Shown piece by piece: positions 43,320 through 52,660 of a stretch of 64,000 nucleotides of DNA. This stretch comes from an uncultured Eggerthellaceae bacterium (GTDB lineage Bacteria; Actinomycetota; Coriobacteriia; Coriobacteriales; Eggerthellaceae). The notes below the pieces were generated by a model. It made no database searches, was not told the DNA's origin, and saw only the letters and a program-made list of their open reading frames with translations. Position 1 is the stretch's first letter. Each line of letters opens with the position of its first letter. The DNA lies in NCBI GenBank assembly GCA_934617425.1, contig CAKTUD010000001.1:62001-126000 (forward strand), given 5' to 3'. A program made the position numbers and the translations under genes.

Positions 43320-45707
43320 AGTTGCATCCTTTCTTTGTACGGCAGCGGCTTCTTCTATCACCGCTGCAGGTTCAACATCGTTTTCCTGCGCTTTGAAAGC
43401 ATCGTCTTCGGCCACCGGATCCGCACCGCGCTCCCAGCTCGGCTCCCATGTGCGCAAACGCAGCGCGTTGGAAACGACCGTCACCGAAGAGAATGCCATG
43501 CACGCGGCGGCTATCATCGGGTTCAGCGTCACACCCGGAACCAAACCCGCAGCCAGGGGAATGCAGATGGCGTTGTAGACAAGCGCCCAGAAGAGATTCT
43601 GCTTAACATTGCGCATCACCGCCTGCGAAAGCTGCAATGCTGCAGGAACATCGAGAAGGTCGGAGCGCATAAGAACCATGTCCGCCGATTCCATCGCGAT
43701 ATCGGTTCCCGCACCGATGGCGATGCCCACGTCGGCCGTTGCCAGAGCGACGGCGTCGTTGATGCCATCACCCACCATAACCGTTCCGCCGGCTACGCTC
43801 GCGGAAGCGATGACTTCGGCTTTTTGATCGGGCAAAACCCCGGCGATAACACGGTCGACGCCAACCTGACCCTGAACGGCACGAGCGGTGCGTTCATTAT
43901 CGCCGGTAAGCATGAGCGTCTCCATGCCCATGCGGCGAAGCTCTTCGACTGCACGCTTGCTGGTGGGTTTCACGGCATCGGCCAGCGAGATGACGCCGAG
44001 GATATGCGCCCCTCGAGCAAAAAACAACGGCGTGCGCCCCTGGTCGGCAGCCATTTGCGCCATCTGCTCGAACTCACCCAAATCGATGCCGCGATCGCCC
44101 ATCATACGCGCGTTACCCGCGCAATAGCGCTCACCTTCGATAGAACCCTCTATACCCTGGCCCGGTATCTGTACAAAGCCATCGACGGTCATCGGAACAT
44201 GCCCCGCGCGCAGGCGCCCTTCGGCATAAGCGCATACGGCCTGAGCAAGCGGATGTTCCGAGAACTTCTCCAGCGAAGCGGCGACAGCTATCAGGTCATC
44301 TTTCGACACCGCACGGGCCGCGCGAACGTCAACCACCTCGGGCGCTCCCTTGGTGATGGTGCCCGTCTTGTCCATGATGACGGTCTTGATCTCAGATGCG
44401 CGCTGCAGCGCCTCGGCGTCTTTAACCAGCACGCCCTTGCGTGCACCGCGCCCAGTTCCCACCATGATGGCAGTGGGGGTCGCTAGGCCCAATGCGCACG
44501 GACATGAAATGACCAGTACCGAAATGGCATGCGTAAGCGCGGTTTCAAGCCCTGCGCCAAGGATCACAAACCACACCGCAAATGCCACGAGGGCAATCGC
44601 GATAACCGCAGGGACGAACACCCCCGATATCTTGTCGGCAAGCTTCTCGATGGGCGCTTTCGATGAAGTGGCATCGTCTACCATGCGCACGATGCCCGCC
44701 AACGCGGTGTCATCGCCAACGCGATCGGCACGCATCTTGAAATACCCCGCCTTGCTCACCGTCGCACCGACAACAGCATCGCCTGCAAGTTTTTCAACGG
44801 GAATGGGCTCGCCCGTGATGGCCGATTCGTCCACGCTCGCCGTTCCCTCAAGCACGGTTCCGTCGACAGGAACGCTCGTGCCGGCTTTCACGATGAGGAC
44901 GTCACCTTCGCGGACTTCCTCGATAGGCACTTCCTGCTCGCCCCCGGCAAGCTCGCGCAAAGCGGTTTTCGGTGCCAGGTCCATAAGCGCAGTGATAGCA
45001 TCGGTGGTCTTGCCCTTTGCCCGTGCCTCGAAGAATTTCCCCAGCGTGATCAGGGTAAGGATCATGCCCGCGCCTTCAAAGTACAAATCCATGGCGGCCA
45101 TATGCGCAGATTCCATGTCGCCCGCACCCAGCGCAAAGCCCATGCGATACATAGCATAGATGCCATAGACGATAGAGGCCGTAGCTCCCAGCGCCACCAG
45201 CGAATCCATGTTGGGCGCGCCGTGAAACAAACTTTTGAAGCCACCGCGGAAGAATTTGAAGTTGACATAGACGATTGGCAGCAACAATAAGAACTCAGTC
45301 AATGCAAACGGCACCACGTTGTGCCCCAACAAGGCGTCGGGCAGAGGCCACCCTAGCATATGCCCCATGGAAATGTAGAAAAGCGGCAAGCAGAAGATAA
45401 ACGACACGATTACGCGGAAGCGCATATGGGCAAGTTCCGCCGCTGCTCGCTCAGCAGGCGTAGGACCTGACGGAGCACCCTTCCCCTCTTTGACGGCAAC
45501 GCGCGGAATGGCGCCATAGCCCGCCTTCTCGACAGCTTCGGAAACCGCCTTGAGCGTCTCGGGATCGCCATCGAAATCGATATCCATGCTGTTCTTCAGC
45601 AGATTCACGGCAACGCCGTTCACGCCTGGGACAGCACGCGTGGCCTTATCGACGCGCGCTTCGCACGCAGCGCACGACATGCCGGTAACGTCAAATGTCT
45701 GTTTCAT
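43113..45707 (-). CDS. copA: Copper-exporting P1B-type ATPase with N- and C-terminal HMA domains
   Basis: This 864-residue Cu(I) pump has an N-terminal heavy-metal domain with CAAC (C12, C15). Eight helices follow, with the metal-transport motif SCPCALG, phosphorylation motif DKTGTITKG, and hinge VGDGINDAVAL. A Glu/Ala-rich linker then leads to a second metal domain (about 797-864) with CQHC (C808, C811), which looks like a fused CopZ chaperone. It begins one base after csoR, in one operon. An internal start at 43319 may give the chaperone alone. Confidence 0.94.
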   Translation of the reverse strand: MKQTFDVTGMSCAACEARVDKATRAVPGVNGVAVNLLKNSMDIDFDGDPETLKAVSEAVEKAGYGAIPRVAVKEGKGAPSGPTPAERAAAELAHMRFRVIVSFIFCLPLFYISMGHMLGWPLPDALLGHNVVPFALTEFLLLLPIVYVNFKFFRGGFKSLFHGAPNMDSLVALGATASIVYGIYAMYRMGFALGAGDMESAHMAAMDLYFEGAGMILTLITLGKFFEARAKGKTTDAITALMDLAPKTALRELAGGEQEVPIEEVREGDVLIVKAGTSVPVDGTVLEGTASVDESAITGEPIPVEKLAGDAVVGATVSKAGYFKMRADRVGDDTALAGIVRMVDDATSSKAPIEKLADKISGVFVPAVIAIALVAFAVWFVILGAGLETALTHAISVLVISCPCALGLATPTAIMVGTGRGARKGVLVKDAEALQRASEIKTVIMDKTGTITKGAPEVVDVRAARAVSKDDLIAVAASLEKFSEHPLAQAVCAYAEGRLRAGHVPMTVDGFVQIPGQGIEGSIEGERYCAGNARMMGDRGIDLGEFEQMAQMAADQGRTPLFFARGAHILGVISLADAVKPTSKRAVEELRRMGMETLMLTGDNERTARAVQGQVGVDRVIAGVLPDQKAEVIASASVAGGTVMVGDGINDAVALATADVGIAIGAGTDIAMESADMVLMRSDLLDVPAALQLSQAVMRNVKQNLFWALVYNAICIPLAAGLVPGVTLNPMIAAACMAFSSVTVVSNALRLRTWEPSWERGADPVAEDDAFKAQENDVEPAAVIEEAAAVQRKDATMQKTVDIEGMMCQHCVAHATEALKGVPGVEDAQVSLENKNAVVTLSGDVDDQALIDAVVAAGYQAKMA

Positions 45708-45708
45708 C

Positions 45709-46032
45709 TTATTTGCTGAACTTCCCTATCAGATCCATTACCTCATCGAGGACTTCGGTGTCGCCATGCTGCACGCGCTCGACCACGCATGTCTCCAGAT
45801 GGTTGCGCAAGATGATCTCGGACACGCGGCGCACGGCAGCTTCGGCGGCGGCAAGCTGGGTTAGGATATCGCCGCAATAGCGATTTTCGTCCACCATCCG
45901 CTTCACGCCGTTCAGCTGCCCGATAACGCGATTCAGGCGCTTTTGAAGATCGTCTTGCAGGTCAAGCGCGCGCTCGGTATCTTTGTAGCGAGGGCTTCCG
46001 CAACAGCAGCCCCCGTCGTTCTCGGTTTCCAT
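45709..46032 (-). CDS. csoR: CsoR-type copper-sensing repressor
   Basis: This 107-residue all-helical repressor of the CsoR/RcnR family (PF02583) has the copper ligand set Cys53 (RYCGDIL), His78 and Cys82 (NHLETC), the C-H-C signature of Cu(I)-sensing CsoR. A Cys triplet at 9-11 in the leader is an unusual extra. It heads the csoR-copA operon, with copA starting one base after its stop. Two operators flank the promoter. Confidence 0.93.
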   Translation of the reverse strand: METENDGGCCCGSPRYKDTERALDLQDDLQKRLNRVIGQLNGVKRMVDENRYCGDILTQLAAAEAAVRRVSEIILRNHLETCVVERVQHGDTEVLDEVMDLIGKFSK

Positions 46033-46077
46033 GTTTCCCGCCTATCGTTTCGGTTGCCCTTGACGGCGACTCGTCGT

Positions 46078-46133
46078 ATACCCCACAAGGGTATCTTTCG
46101 GCTGCATTATAATACCCACCTAGGGTATGTCAA
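46078..46133 (-). promoter_or_regulatory. csoR-copA promoter with two CsoR operators
   Basis: On the minus strand TTGACA (46133-46128) and TATAAT (46111-46106) are separated by 16 bp. Operator ATACCC-N5-GGGTAT occurs twice: at 46112-46128, filling the spacer, and at 46078-46094, just downstream of the -10. Both match known CsoR operators. Confidence 0.92.
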
Positions 46134-46229
46134 GAAAAATTAGCGCCATCTAATACAAGATGCAGAATCCCGTCACCCAAACACGGCACGCCCCACAAAA
46201 CCGCAAGGCCCAACCGCAACGTTCTCGCC

Positions 46230-47693
46230 TCAACAACCGCTAACACGCTTGGGGATACGGCGAATATCATCGCGGCTGAGCAGACGGCGGCCAACCTCTA
46301 TGCCGGCAGCCCGCTGAATCGCATCGGTCACCGCGGTTCGGTAGTTGAACACAAACCAGTTCTCGGCGACATGAGCCCCTTCCATCGCAAGCAACGCGTC
46401 GGCCACCTGCGCAGCATTGAAGCGCCAGCCCATATCCTCACGCAACACGCGCAGCGCAAAGAACGCCGTGTAGCAGATAAGGAAATGCGCCCTTAGATGA
46501 ATATCCGCCCTGACCTCGTGCGGAACGGATATGAAATCGGCCGCGATAACCTGGAACGGCTCGTGCACGCGCCAGAGCTCGCGATAAATGTTGAAAACAG
46601 CCGCATCGGAATTCCCCGTCTCGTTTGTAACTATGCAAAGCGCCTGCGGATGCGCGCTCGCCGTGCTGCTGAAGGCGATCTCCTTAAGTTCGATCGAATG
46701 CGCCCCGCGCATCGCCCCCAGCGATTTTCTGCTCTGACGCGACTTAATGCGAAAAGCCCCGTTGCGCGTCATCCTGTATCCTTGCGGATCATCAGCCCAA
46801 AGAGCGCTTTCGCGGGCGAGCGATTCCGCCGGCTGCAACAAAACAAAGCCGTCACCTTGCTCGACCAAAGCCTTCGCCACGCCATCGACATCGGGGAGCT
46901 GAGCCGCAACCAAGGTGACGCGATCGACCCCTGCTTCGTCCTTCAAGGCCGCCACGATCCCCAGTATCTGCGATACCGACATATCGCGCGGCACGATTCG
47001 GTACGAAAGGGGAATGCCGCCACCGTCTATCATCAAGCAAAGGCGCGCATTCGCGCGCGAGCCCAGCTCATCAGGACCGCCCGCAACCTGTCCTTCAGCC
47101 CACGCGAATTCGTAGTTGCTGAAAACCAAACGCACACCCGTGAGATTGCGCCCCCCTTTGATCTGCGAATACCTTTTGTTCAGATGTGCGACGAACCCTC
47201 TATCAAGGCTTGCGACAGCCTCGAAGGAACGATACAAATCGGCATACGAAAACTCACAGCGCCGTGGAAACTTCACGCGCCCATTCCACGTTTCGTGAAC
47301 CGGAACGGCATGGAGCATGCGCGCCGTAGCCAAAAGCTCGAAAGCCCGCCCGCACGCGCTTCTACCTGTTGCCGAAGAAAAAAAACGCCCGACGCCGAAT
47401 CTGTCCAGATAGCCCAGAGCGATCGCGCCGCCGAGCTGCACCGACCCCGCGCCATCAGGCGAGATAAGGGAGTCGCGTCCCAACGACAGACGAATCTCCG
47501 CGTCATCTTGTCGAGCATTCAGATCAGCAACATATTCCTTAAAATGCGCGATGGGGTCGGCAAAGCGGTCGGCAAATTCGTCCGCATACCCTATGCTCTC
47601 CACCGTTTTCGAGCAAACGCGCCCATCCTGACGATAATTGCGCACCACCGACAGATAAGTGCGCCCGTTTCTCCTCGTTTGCTTCAAATACAT
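46230..47693 (-). CDS. IS1634-like transposase homolog lacking catalytic aspartates
   Basis: This intact 487-codon frame begins MYLKQTRRNGRTYLSVVRNYR and ends with a region like RELWRVHEPFQV and HLRAHFLICYTAFFALRVL, the ends of IS1634/IS4-type transposases. Where active relatives have the first Asp (YYDVTNxYFE) this protein reads TGVRLVFSNYEF. Where they have the second (VxADxGL) it reads LVAAQLPDV. The Glu region survives. No terminal inverted repeats were recognised. It therefore looks non-transposing but unbroken, either domesticated or recently inactivated. Confidence 0.75.
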   Translation of the reverse strand: MYLKQTRRNGRTYLSVVRNYRQDGRVCSKTVESIGYADEFADRFADPIAHFKEYVADLNARQDDAEIRLSLGRDSLISPDGAGSVQLGGAIALGYLDRFGVGRFFSSATGRSACGRAFELLATARMLHAVPVHETWNGRVKFPRRCEFSYADLYRSFEAVASLDRGFVAHLNKRYSQIKGGRNLTGVRLVFSNYEFAWAEGQVAGGPDELGSRANARLCLMIDGGGIPLSYRIVPRDMSVSQILGIVAALKDEAGVDRVTLVAAQLPDVDGVAKALVEQGDGFVLLQPAESLARESALWADDPQGYRMTRNGAFRIKSRQSRKSLGAMRGAHSIELKEIAFSSTASAHPQALCIVTNETGNSDAAVFNIYRELWRVHEPFQVIAADFISVPHEVRADIHLRAHFLICYTAFFALRVLREDMGWRFNAAQVADALLAMEGAHVAENWFVFNYRTAVTDAIQRAAGIEVGRRLLSRDDIRRIPKRVSGC

Positions 47694-47827
47694 GTGCGTT
47701 TCACAGGCTCCTTTGCGGATGGCAATCCGTTTCTGTCGGTTCCCTACGTTTCCTTACAAATTGTTTATAGCCGAAATGTCACCGGAGACCTCGCTAAAAT
47801 GGGTCACGCACAAACGAAAGGCAGCAT

Positions 47828-48220
47828 ATGACGCTAGAAATGCTTATCGGAAAAATACACCGCGCAACCGTAACGCAAGCCGAACTCGACTACGTGGGCT
47901 CTATCACCATCGACGAAGACCTGCTCGACGCCGCTGGTATCCGCGAATATCAGCGCGTGGAAATCGCCAACGTCAACAACGGCGAGCGCTTCGCCACCTA
48001 CACCATCGCGGGCGAGCGCGGAAGCGGCATCGTGTGCCTAAACGGCGCCGCAGCTCATTGCGCCAACCTCGGCGACAAAGTGATTATCATGGCATATGGC
48101 CAGCTCACACCTCAAGAAGCCGATTTGGCGAAGCCAAAGGTCGTGTTTGTTGACGATGCCAACAAACCCACGCGCATAACCGATTACGAAAAGCACGGCC
48201 GCCTGCAAGACGTGGAATAG
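47828..48220 (+). CDS. panD: Aspartate 1-decarboxylase
   Basis: This 130-residue pyruvoyl enzyme makes beta-alanine for pantothenate. The autocleavage site YVGS (Gly24-Ser25) generates the pyruvoyl group. [36 protein letters not shown] and IIMAYGQL are the family blocks. AAAGGCAG precedes the ATG at 47828. It is followed 11 bp later by panC. No panB is seen in the window. Confidence 0.96.
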   Translation: MTLEMLIGKIHRATVTQAELDYVGSITIDEDLLDAAGIREYQRVEIANVNNGERFATYTIAGERGSGIVCLNGAAAHCANLGDKVIIMAYGQLTPQEADLAKPKVVFVDDANKPTRITDYEKHGRLQDVE

Positions 48221-48231
48221 GAGTCCCCCTC

Positions 48232-49074
48232 ATGCAAATCGCATACACCGTAGCCGAAGCAAAACAGATAACCCGCGCCTGGAAACGCAACGGCGAGACC
48301 ATCGGCCTTGTACCCACCATGGGCTATCTGCACGAAGGTCACGCGAGTCTCATCGAACGCGCCCGCAAGGAGAACGATCGCGTGGTCGTGTCGGTTTTCC
48401 TCAACCCAACGCAATTCGCCCCCAACGAAGATTTAGAGGATTATCCGCGCGATTTCGAACACGATTGCGCACTGTGCGAAAAAATTGGCGCCGATCTGGT
48501 ATTTCACCCCGAACCAAGCGAGATGTACCACGATCCTCACGCCTTCGTGAACATCGACCTTCTCTCCGAAACCATGGATGGCGCCGCCCGGCCCATCCAC
48601 TTCCGTGGCGTGTGCACCGTGGTCAGCAAACTTTTCAACATCATGCTGCCCGATAACGCCTATTTCGGTCAAAAAGATGCGCAGCAGCTCGCTATCGTGA
48701 GGAAGCTTGTCTGCGACCTCAACTTTGACGTGAAAATCAATGGGTGCCCCATCGTGCGCGAGGCTGACGGCTTGGCGAAATCGAGCCGCAACACCTACCT
48801 TTCGCCCGAAGAGCGCGCCGCCGCACCCGTGCTATACCGCGCAATCAAAAAAGGCCAAGAAATCATCGAGCACGGCATGAAAGCGACCGACCTCGAAACG
48901 GCGATGAAAGCCGTGCTGAGTGAGGAACCGCTGGCCAAAACGGAATACGTCACCGCCGTCGACGCGCTTACCATGCAGCCCATCGAGACCATCGATCGCA
49001 ACACGCTGGTTGCCATGGCCGTGCGCATCGGCAAAACGCGCCTCATCGACAATTTCAGCTACGAAGACAACTAG
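48232..49074 (+). CDS. panC: Pantothenate synthetase
   Basis: This 280-residue ligase joins pantoate and beta-alanine using ATP. The HIGH-type motif PTMGYLHEGHASLI (about 28-41), FLNPTQFAPNEDLEDYPR, FGQKDAQQL and the KMSKS-like GLAKSSRNTYLS are present. It follows panD closely in one operon. Length is normal for the family. Confidence 0.96.
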   Translation: MQIAYTVAEAKQITRAWKRNGETIGLVPTMGYLHEGHASLIERARKENDRVVVSVFLNPTQFAPNEDLEDYPRDFEHDCALCEKIGADLVFHPEPSEMYHDPHAFVNIDLLSETMDGAARPIHFRGVCTVVSKLFNIMLPDNAYFGQKDAQQLAIVRKLVCDLNFDVKINGCPIVREADGLAKSSRNTYLSPEERAAAPVLYRAIKKGQEIIEHGMKATDLETAMKAVLSEEPLAKTEYVTAVDALTMQPIETIDRNTLVAMAVRIGKTRLIDNFSYEDN

Positions 49075-49108
49075 CCCACCCCGCCGCAACGCCGCGAAAG
49101 GCCAGATC

Positions 49109-50047
49109 TTGCTTGCCAAAATAGGAAACACCTGCACTCGATACGTCGCCGTCATCATCGTGGTTTTCTCGATATGGGCGTTTTTCACCCCGCAACTATT
49201 TGCGTGGGCGACGCCTTATACCTCCATCTTTTTAGGCGTCATCATGTTCGGCATGGGGCTTACCATCAGCGCCGCCGATTTCAAAGTGGTCCTTACCCAC
49301 CCCAAGGAAGTGCTGCTCGGCGCACTGGCGCAATACACCATCATGCCCCTTTCCGCCTGGGGATTGGCAACCCTGCTGCAGTTACCATCCGATTTGGCTC
49401 TTGGTGTCATATTGGTAGGCTGCTGCCCAGGAGGCACCGCTTCGAACGTCATCGCCTATATAGCTAAAGGCGACGTACCCCTTTCCGTGGGCATGACCAT
49501 TGCGTCAACCTTGCTTGCACCCTTGGCAACTCCCGCCCTGGTCTGGCTTTTCGCCAACACATGGGTGGAAGTATCGTTTTCGGCGATGTTCTCGAGCGTG
49601 TTACAGGTGGTGCTTATCCCCGTCGCCGCCGGAATTCTGGCAAACATGTTCGCGGGACGTGCCGTGCGCAAGATCACGCCCGCGCTACCGCTTCTCAGCG
49701 TGGCGGCAATCGCGCTTATCGTTGCGGGAATCATGGCCAACAACACGCAGAAGATCCTCGATTGCGGCATGCTCACCCTCGCCGTAGTCGCCTTGCACAA
49801 CGGCATCGGGATGCTCGCCGGCTACGGTGTTGCACGCCTGTTCAAGCTCGATTACGCAAAAACTTCGACATTGGCCATCGAGGTCGGCATGCAAAACTCC
49901 GGCCTCGCTGTAACGTTGGCAGCAGCTAATTTCGCCACCAACCCGCTTGCAACGCTCCCTGGCGCGATTTTTAGCGTCTGGCACAATATAGCCGGATCGA
50001 TTTTCGCAAATTTCCGCAGGAGACACACGCAAAAGGAGCAATCATGA
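49109..50047 (+). CDS. Bile acid:sodium symporter family (BASS) transporter
   Basis: This 312-residue membrane protein of the SBF/BASS family (PF01758) has about ten helices. Key parts are IMFGMGLTISAADFK, VGCCPGGTASNVIAYIAKGD and EVGMQNSGLAVTLA, the sodium-binding crossover region. The TTG at 49109 follows AAAGG by about seven bases; no ATG precedes the first helix. It is 34 bp after panC and overlaps the next gene by ATGA. In other bacteria BASS proteins move pantoate, pyruvate or bile acids. The pan neighbourhood favours a pantothenate-pathway acid, as inference. Confidence 0.85.
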   Translation: MLAKIGNTCTRYVAVIIVVFSIWAFFTPQLFAWATPYTSIFLGVIMFGMGLTISAADFKVVLTHPKEVLLGALAQYTIMPLSAWGLATLLQLPSDLALGVILVGCCPGGTASNVIAYIAKGDVPLSVGMTIASTLLAPLATPALVWLFANTWVEVSFSAMFSSVLQVVLIPVAAGILANMFAGRAVRKITPALPLLSVAAIALIVAGIMANNTQKILDCGMLTLAVVALHNGIGMLAGYGVARLFKLDYAKTSTLAIEVGMQNSGLAVTLAAANFATNPLATLPGAIFSVWHNIAGSIFANFRRRHTQKEQS

Positions 50048-50772
50048 ATCTCACGCTCGGCCTCGCACAGGTTTATCGCCCCGAAGATGCGAGCATCCTT
50101 GACGTCGCTGGAGATTTCTTCCAGCAAGCCGCAAGCGAAAACGTTGATTTACTGGTCTTTCCCGAATTTCTCATGATGCCCCTCGAAGGCACGCCCGAAG
50201 CATTCCGCGCAGCAGCGCAGCCACTTGATGGCCCCTTTGTGCACGCAATGGCGAAAATGGCCGCTGGACATAGCATATGGACCATATTCACCATGAATCA
50301 ACGCAACGATTCTGCGCCCGATGCAAAACCGCTCAACACCGCCGTAGTGCTCGATGCAAACGGCGCCATTCGCGGAACCTATAGCAAAAACCACCTGTTT
50401 GATTTGAATCCTCTCAAAGAATCCGATTACATGGCGCCCGGCACCGAACTTCTTGCGCCCATCGAAGCGCCTTTCGGCAGCTTCAGCATAGGAATCTGCT
50501 ACGATTTGCGGTTCCCCGAAATCGCCACCCAGGCAGCGCAGCAAGGATGCGAGCTGATGCTCTACCCCGCCGGCTGGGCCGACGGACCCACGAAAGCCGA
50601 TCAATGGTGCGCCCTTCTCGCCGAGCGCGCACGCGAAACAAGGATGCATGTAGCAGGTGTTTCTCTTGCTGGGCCAGGATACGTCGGACAAAGCTGCGTC
50701 TTCGGCCCCCAAGGCGATCTTCTGGCAACCGCCGGAAGCAGCCACGAGCTCTTGGTCTGTCAGATTGGATAA
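50044..50772 (+). CDS. Nitrilase-family carbon-nitrogen hydrolase
   Basis: This 242-residue amidohydrolase of the nitrilase superfamily has the Glu-Lys-Cys triad visible as Glu41 (VFPEF), Lys115 (YSKNHLF) and Cys152 (GICYDLRFPE). Size and motifs resemble Nit2/omega-amidase or repair amidases that remove damaged metabolites such as deaminated glutathione or 2-oxoglutaramate. It overlaps the BASS gene by four bases, so transport and hydrolysis of one compound are plausible. The exact substrate is unknown. Confidence 0.87.
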   Translation: MNLTLGLAQVYRPEDASILDVAGDFFQQAASENVDLLVFPEFLMMPLEGTPEAFRAAAQPLDGPFVHAMAKMAAGHSIWTIFTMNQRNDSAPDAKPLNTAVVLDANGAIRGTYSKNHLFDLNPLKESDYMAPGTELLAPIEAPFGSFSIGICYDLRFPEIATQAAQQGCELMLYPAGWADGPTKADQWCALLAERARETRMHVAGVSLAGPGYVGQSCVFGPQGDLLATAGSSHELLVCQIG

Positions 50773-50864
50773 ACCCACCCTGCGCGCCCTCGCAACCCCG
50801 ACGTTTTCTCAAAACAGCCCGTCGCAGACGTATAATGCTCTGAAACCTAGAGAAAGCGGAGCCC

Positions 50865-51596
50865 ATGCTCGAACTCACAAGCCCTTATCAGCTGCGCACC
50901 AGCGACTTCGATCGATACGAGCGGATCAAGCCGGCGTCGGCGCTTGATATCTTTCAGGATATCGCCGCGATCCAGGCGGAAAACATGGGCATCGGCTACG
51001 AGACGATGACCTCGCGTGGCGTGTTCTGGGCCGTCGCACGCACAAAACTCGAAATCGTGAAAAACCCGGTCATGCACACCACGGTAAATGCACGAACCTG
51101 GCCCCACGATCCCAACAGGCTCATGTTCCAGCGCGACTATAGCATGAAGGACCTCGATGGAAACCTGCTGATAAAGGCCACAAGCGAATGGATGCTCATG
51201 AACATCGAGACGCGCACAATCGAATCGATCCTCGACCATTGCGACACCTCGAGCTACGAGTACGCGCCCGACCGTGCCTTCGAAAAGAAAATCCGCCGCA
51301 CAAAGCCCTTCGCGCCCGAAGACGCCACTGCCGGCCCGTTCGTAGTCGTCCCGCACGAAAGCGACGTCGACCCCAACGGCCACGTGAACAACGCCTGCTA
51401 TGCAACCTATATTCTCGATGTTCTAGAATTGAACGAAAACGAGGCCGTCAAAACGCTTCAAATCGACTATCGACACGAAGTGCATGCGGGTCAAAAACTC
51501 GAAATGCTCGTCAAACGCGACGGGAAAACCATCCTCGCCCAAGGCATGAACGCGAGCGGCGATACGGCGTTCACCTGCGAGATCGTCCTTTTCTAA
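50865..51596 (+). CDS. Acyl-ACP thioesterase
   Basis: This 243-residue double hot-dog thioesterase is of the FatA/FatB-like family (PF01643). MLELTSPYQLRTSDFDRY opens the protein, and DVDPNGHVNNACYATYILD near 185 is the second-domain signature with catalytic Asp/Asn/His. It releases fatty acids from acyl carrier protein. GAAAGCGGAG precedes the ATG. Its 3' end overlaps the convergent ferrochelatase gene by four bases, with no terminator between. Confidence 0.88.
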   Translation: MLELTSPYQLRTSDFDRYERIKPASALDIFQDIAAIQAENMGIGYETMTSRGVFWAVARTKLEIVKNPVMHTTVNARTWPHDPNRLMFQRDYSMKDLDGNLLIKATSEWMLMNIETRTIESILDHCDTSSYEYAPDRAFEKKIRRTKPFAPEDATAGPFVVVPHESDVDPNGHVNNACYATYILDVLELNENEAVKTLQIDYRHEVHAGQKLEMLVKRDGKTILAQGMNASGDTAFTCEIVLF

Positions 51597-52660
51597 TCGC
51601 CAAACGAACTGTCTGCGACAGCCTTGTCGAGCACATCGCGAATGACGCCGAGCTGTCGGTCCGTCGCGTTCAGGCACGAAACCCAGTTGAAACGCCCCTG
51701 AGTATTGCAAGCAGCCTGAATATCCCCGCTCGTCTCCGCGCAGGTGACGAGCGGTTTTTTATCCTCGCCTTCCAGCTCGGGACAAATCTCATTTGGGATG
51801 TCGTAAAGCGTCTCCAGGCAATCGACGGCAAACCCCGGGCAGCAAAAGAACACGCGAAAATCCTCGTCACGCCACTTCGGCAGCAAGTTCTCCGAAAGAG
51901 GCGAAGCCCATGATGACTCCTTGTGCCCAAAGACGCTTTGATAGGAAACTGTGATATCTCTCCGCGAAACTCCCAGCTTATCAGCGATCAAAGCCGCCGT
52001 TTCGTTCGCTTGGGTCCGATACGTGTCGCCGTTCTTCTCATCCTTCAGCGGAATCGCATGGAAGGAAAGCATCAGCTTATCACCGCGATCGGCGTCGTAT
52101 CCACGCTCGCGAATGCTGTCGGCGATTGCATCGATGTATCGAGGATTGTCGTGATAGTTGTCGATGATGCACGTGGCGGGGCTCCATCCAACCGTTTTTT
52201 GCGCCCGACGATACGAATCGACCACCGACTGAGTGATTGAGTATGCACTTTGCGGGTAAAGTGGCAGCAAAACAATGCGCTCGCACCCGACATCGCGCAA
52301 ATCGGCAAGAACCGCCCCGATCGAAGGCTCGCCATAACTCATGGCGCTGCGCACCTCAAACGAACCGCCGACAATCCCCCTAGCGCAGCTTTCGTCATAG
52401 GAAGCTTGGAGTTTGTCGACCAAATGCTGCTGGTTCACGATAAGCGGCGAACCTTCGGGTGTCCAAACCCACCTATAACGACCAGCCGACGAGAACTTGC
52501 GTTTCGGCAGAATATGCTTGTACACGATGTATTTCCAAATGAGTTTGGGCATTTGGCAGATGCGATCGTCAAGCAGAAACTCGCGCAAATACGACTCGAT
52601 ATCGTCAGGTCGGCAGCTAGCGGGCGACCCGGTATTCGCAACGATGATTCCTGTCTTCAT
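51593..52660 (-). CDS. hemH: Ferrochelatase
   Basis: This 355-residue ferrochelatase (HemH/CpfC type) begins MKTGIIVANTGSPASCRPDDI. It shows LLPLYPQSAYSITQS, the catalytic-His segment LSFHAIPLK, YQSVFGHKESSW and CCPGFAVDCLETLYDIPNE. It inserts Fe(II) into protoporphyrin IX or coproporphyrin III; which one cannot be decided. Many C-terminal Cys residues (C-C-PGF, D-C-L, I-C-P, T-C-A, A-C-N, S-C-L) could carry a 2Fe-2S cluster. The ATG at 52660 has GAAGGG upstream; seven codons of extra frame exist before it. Confidence 0.9.
   Translation of the reverse strand: MKTGIIVANTGSPASCRPDDIESYLREFLLDDRICQMPKLIWKYIVYKHILPKRKFSSAGRYRWVWTPEGSPLIVNQQHLVDKLQASYDESCARGIVGGSFEVRSAMSYGEPSIGAVLADLRDVGCERIVLLPLYPQSAYSITQSVVDSYRRAQKTVGWSPATCIIDNYHDNPRYIDAIADSIRERGYDADRGDKLMLSFHAIPLKDEKNGDTYRTQANETAALIADKLGVSRRDITVSYQSVFGHKESSWASPLSENLLPKWRDEDFRVFFCCPGFAVDCLETLYDIPNEICPELEGEDKKPLVTCAETSGDIQAACNTQGRFNWVSCLNATDRQLGVIRDVLDKAVADSSFGD

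Noticed and set aside
46230..47693. A complete active insertion sequence
   Set aside because: No terminal inverted repeats or target duplications were recognised, and catalytic Asp positions are replaced.
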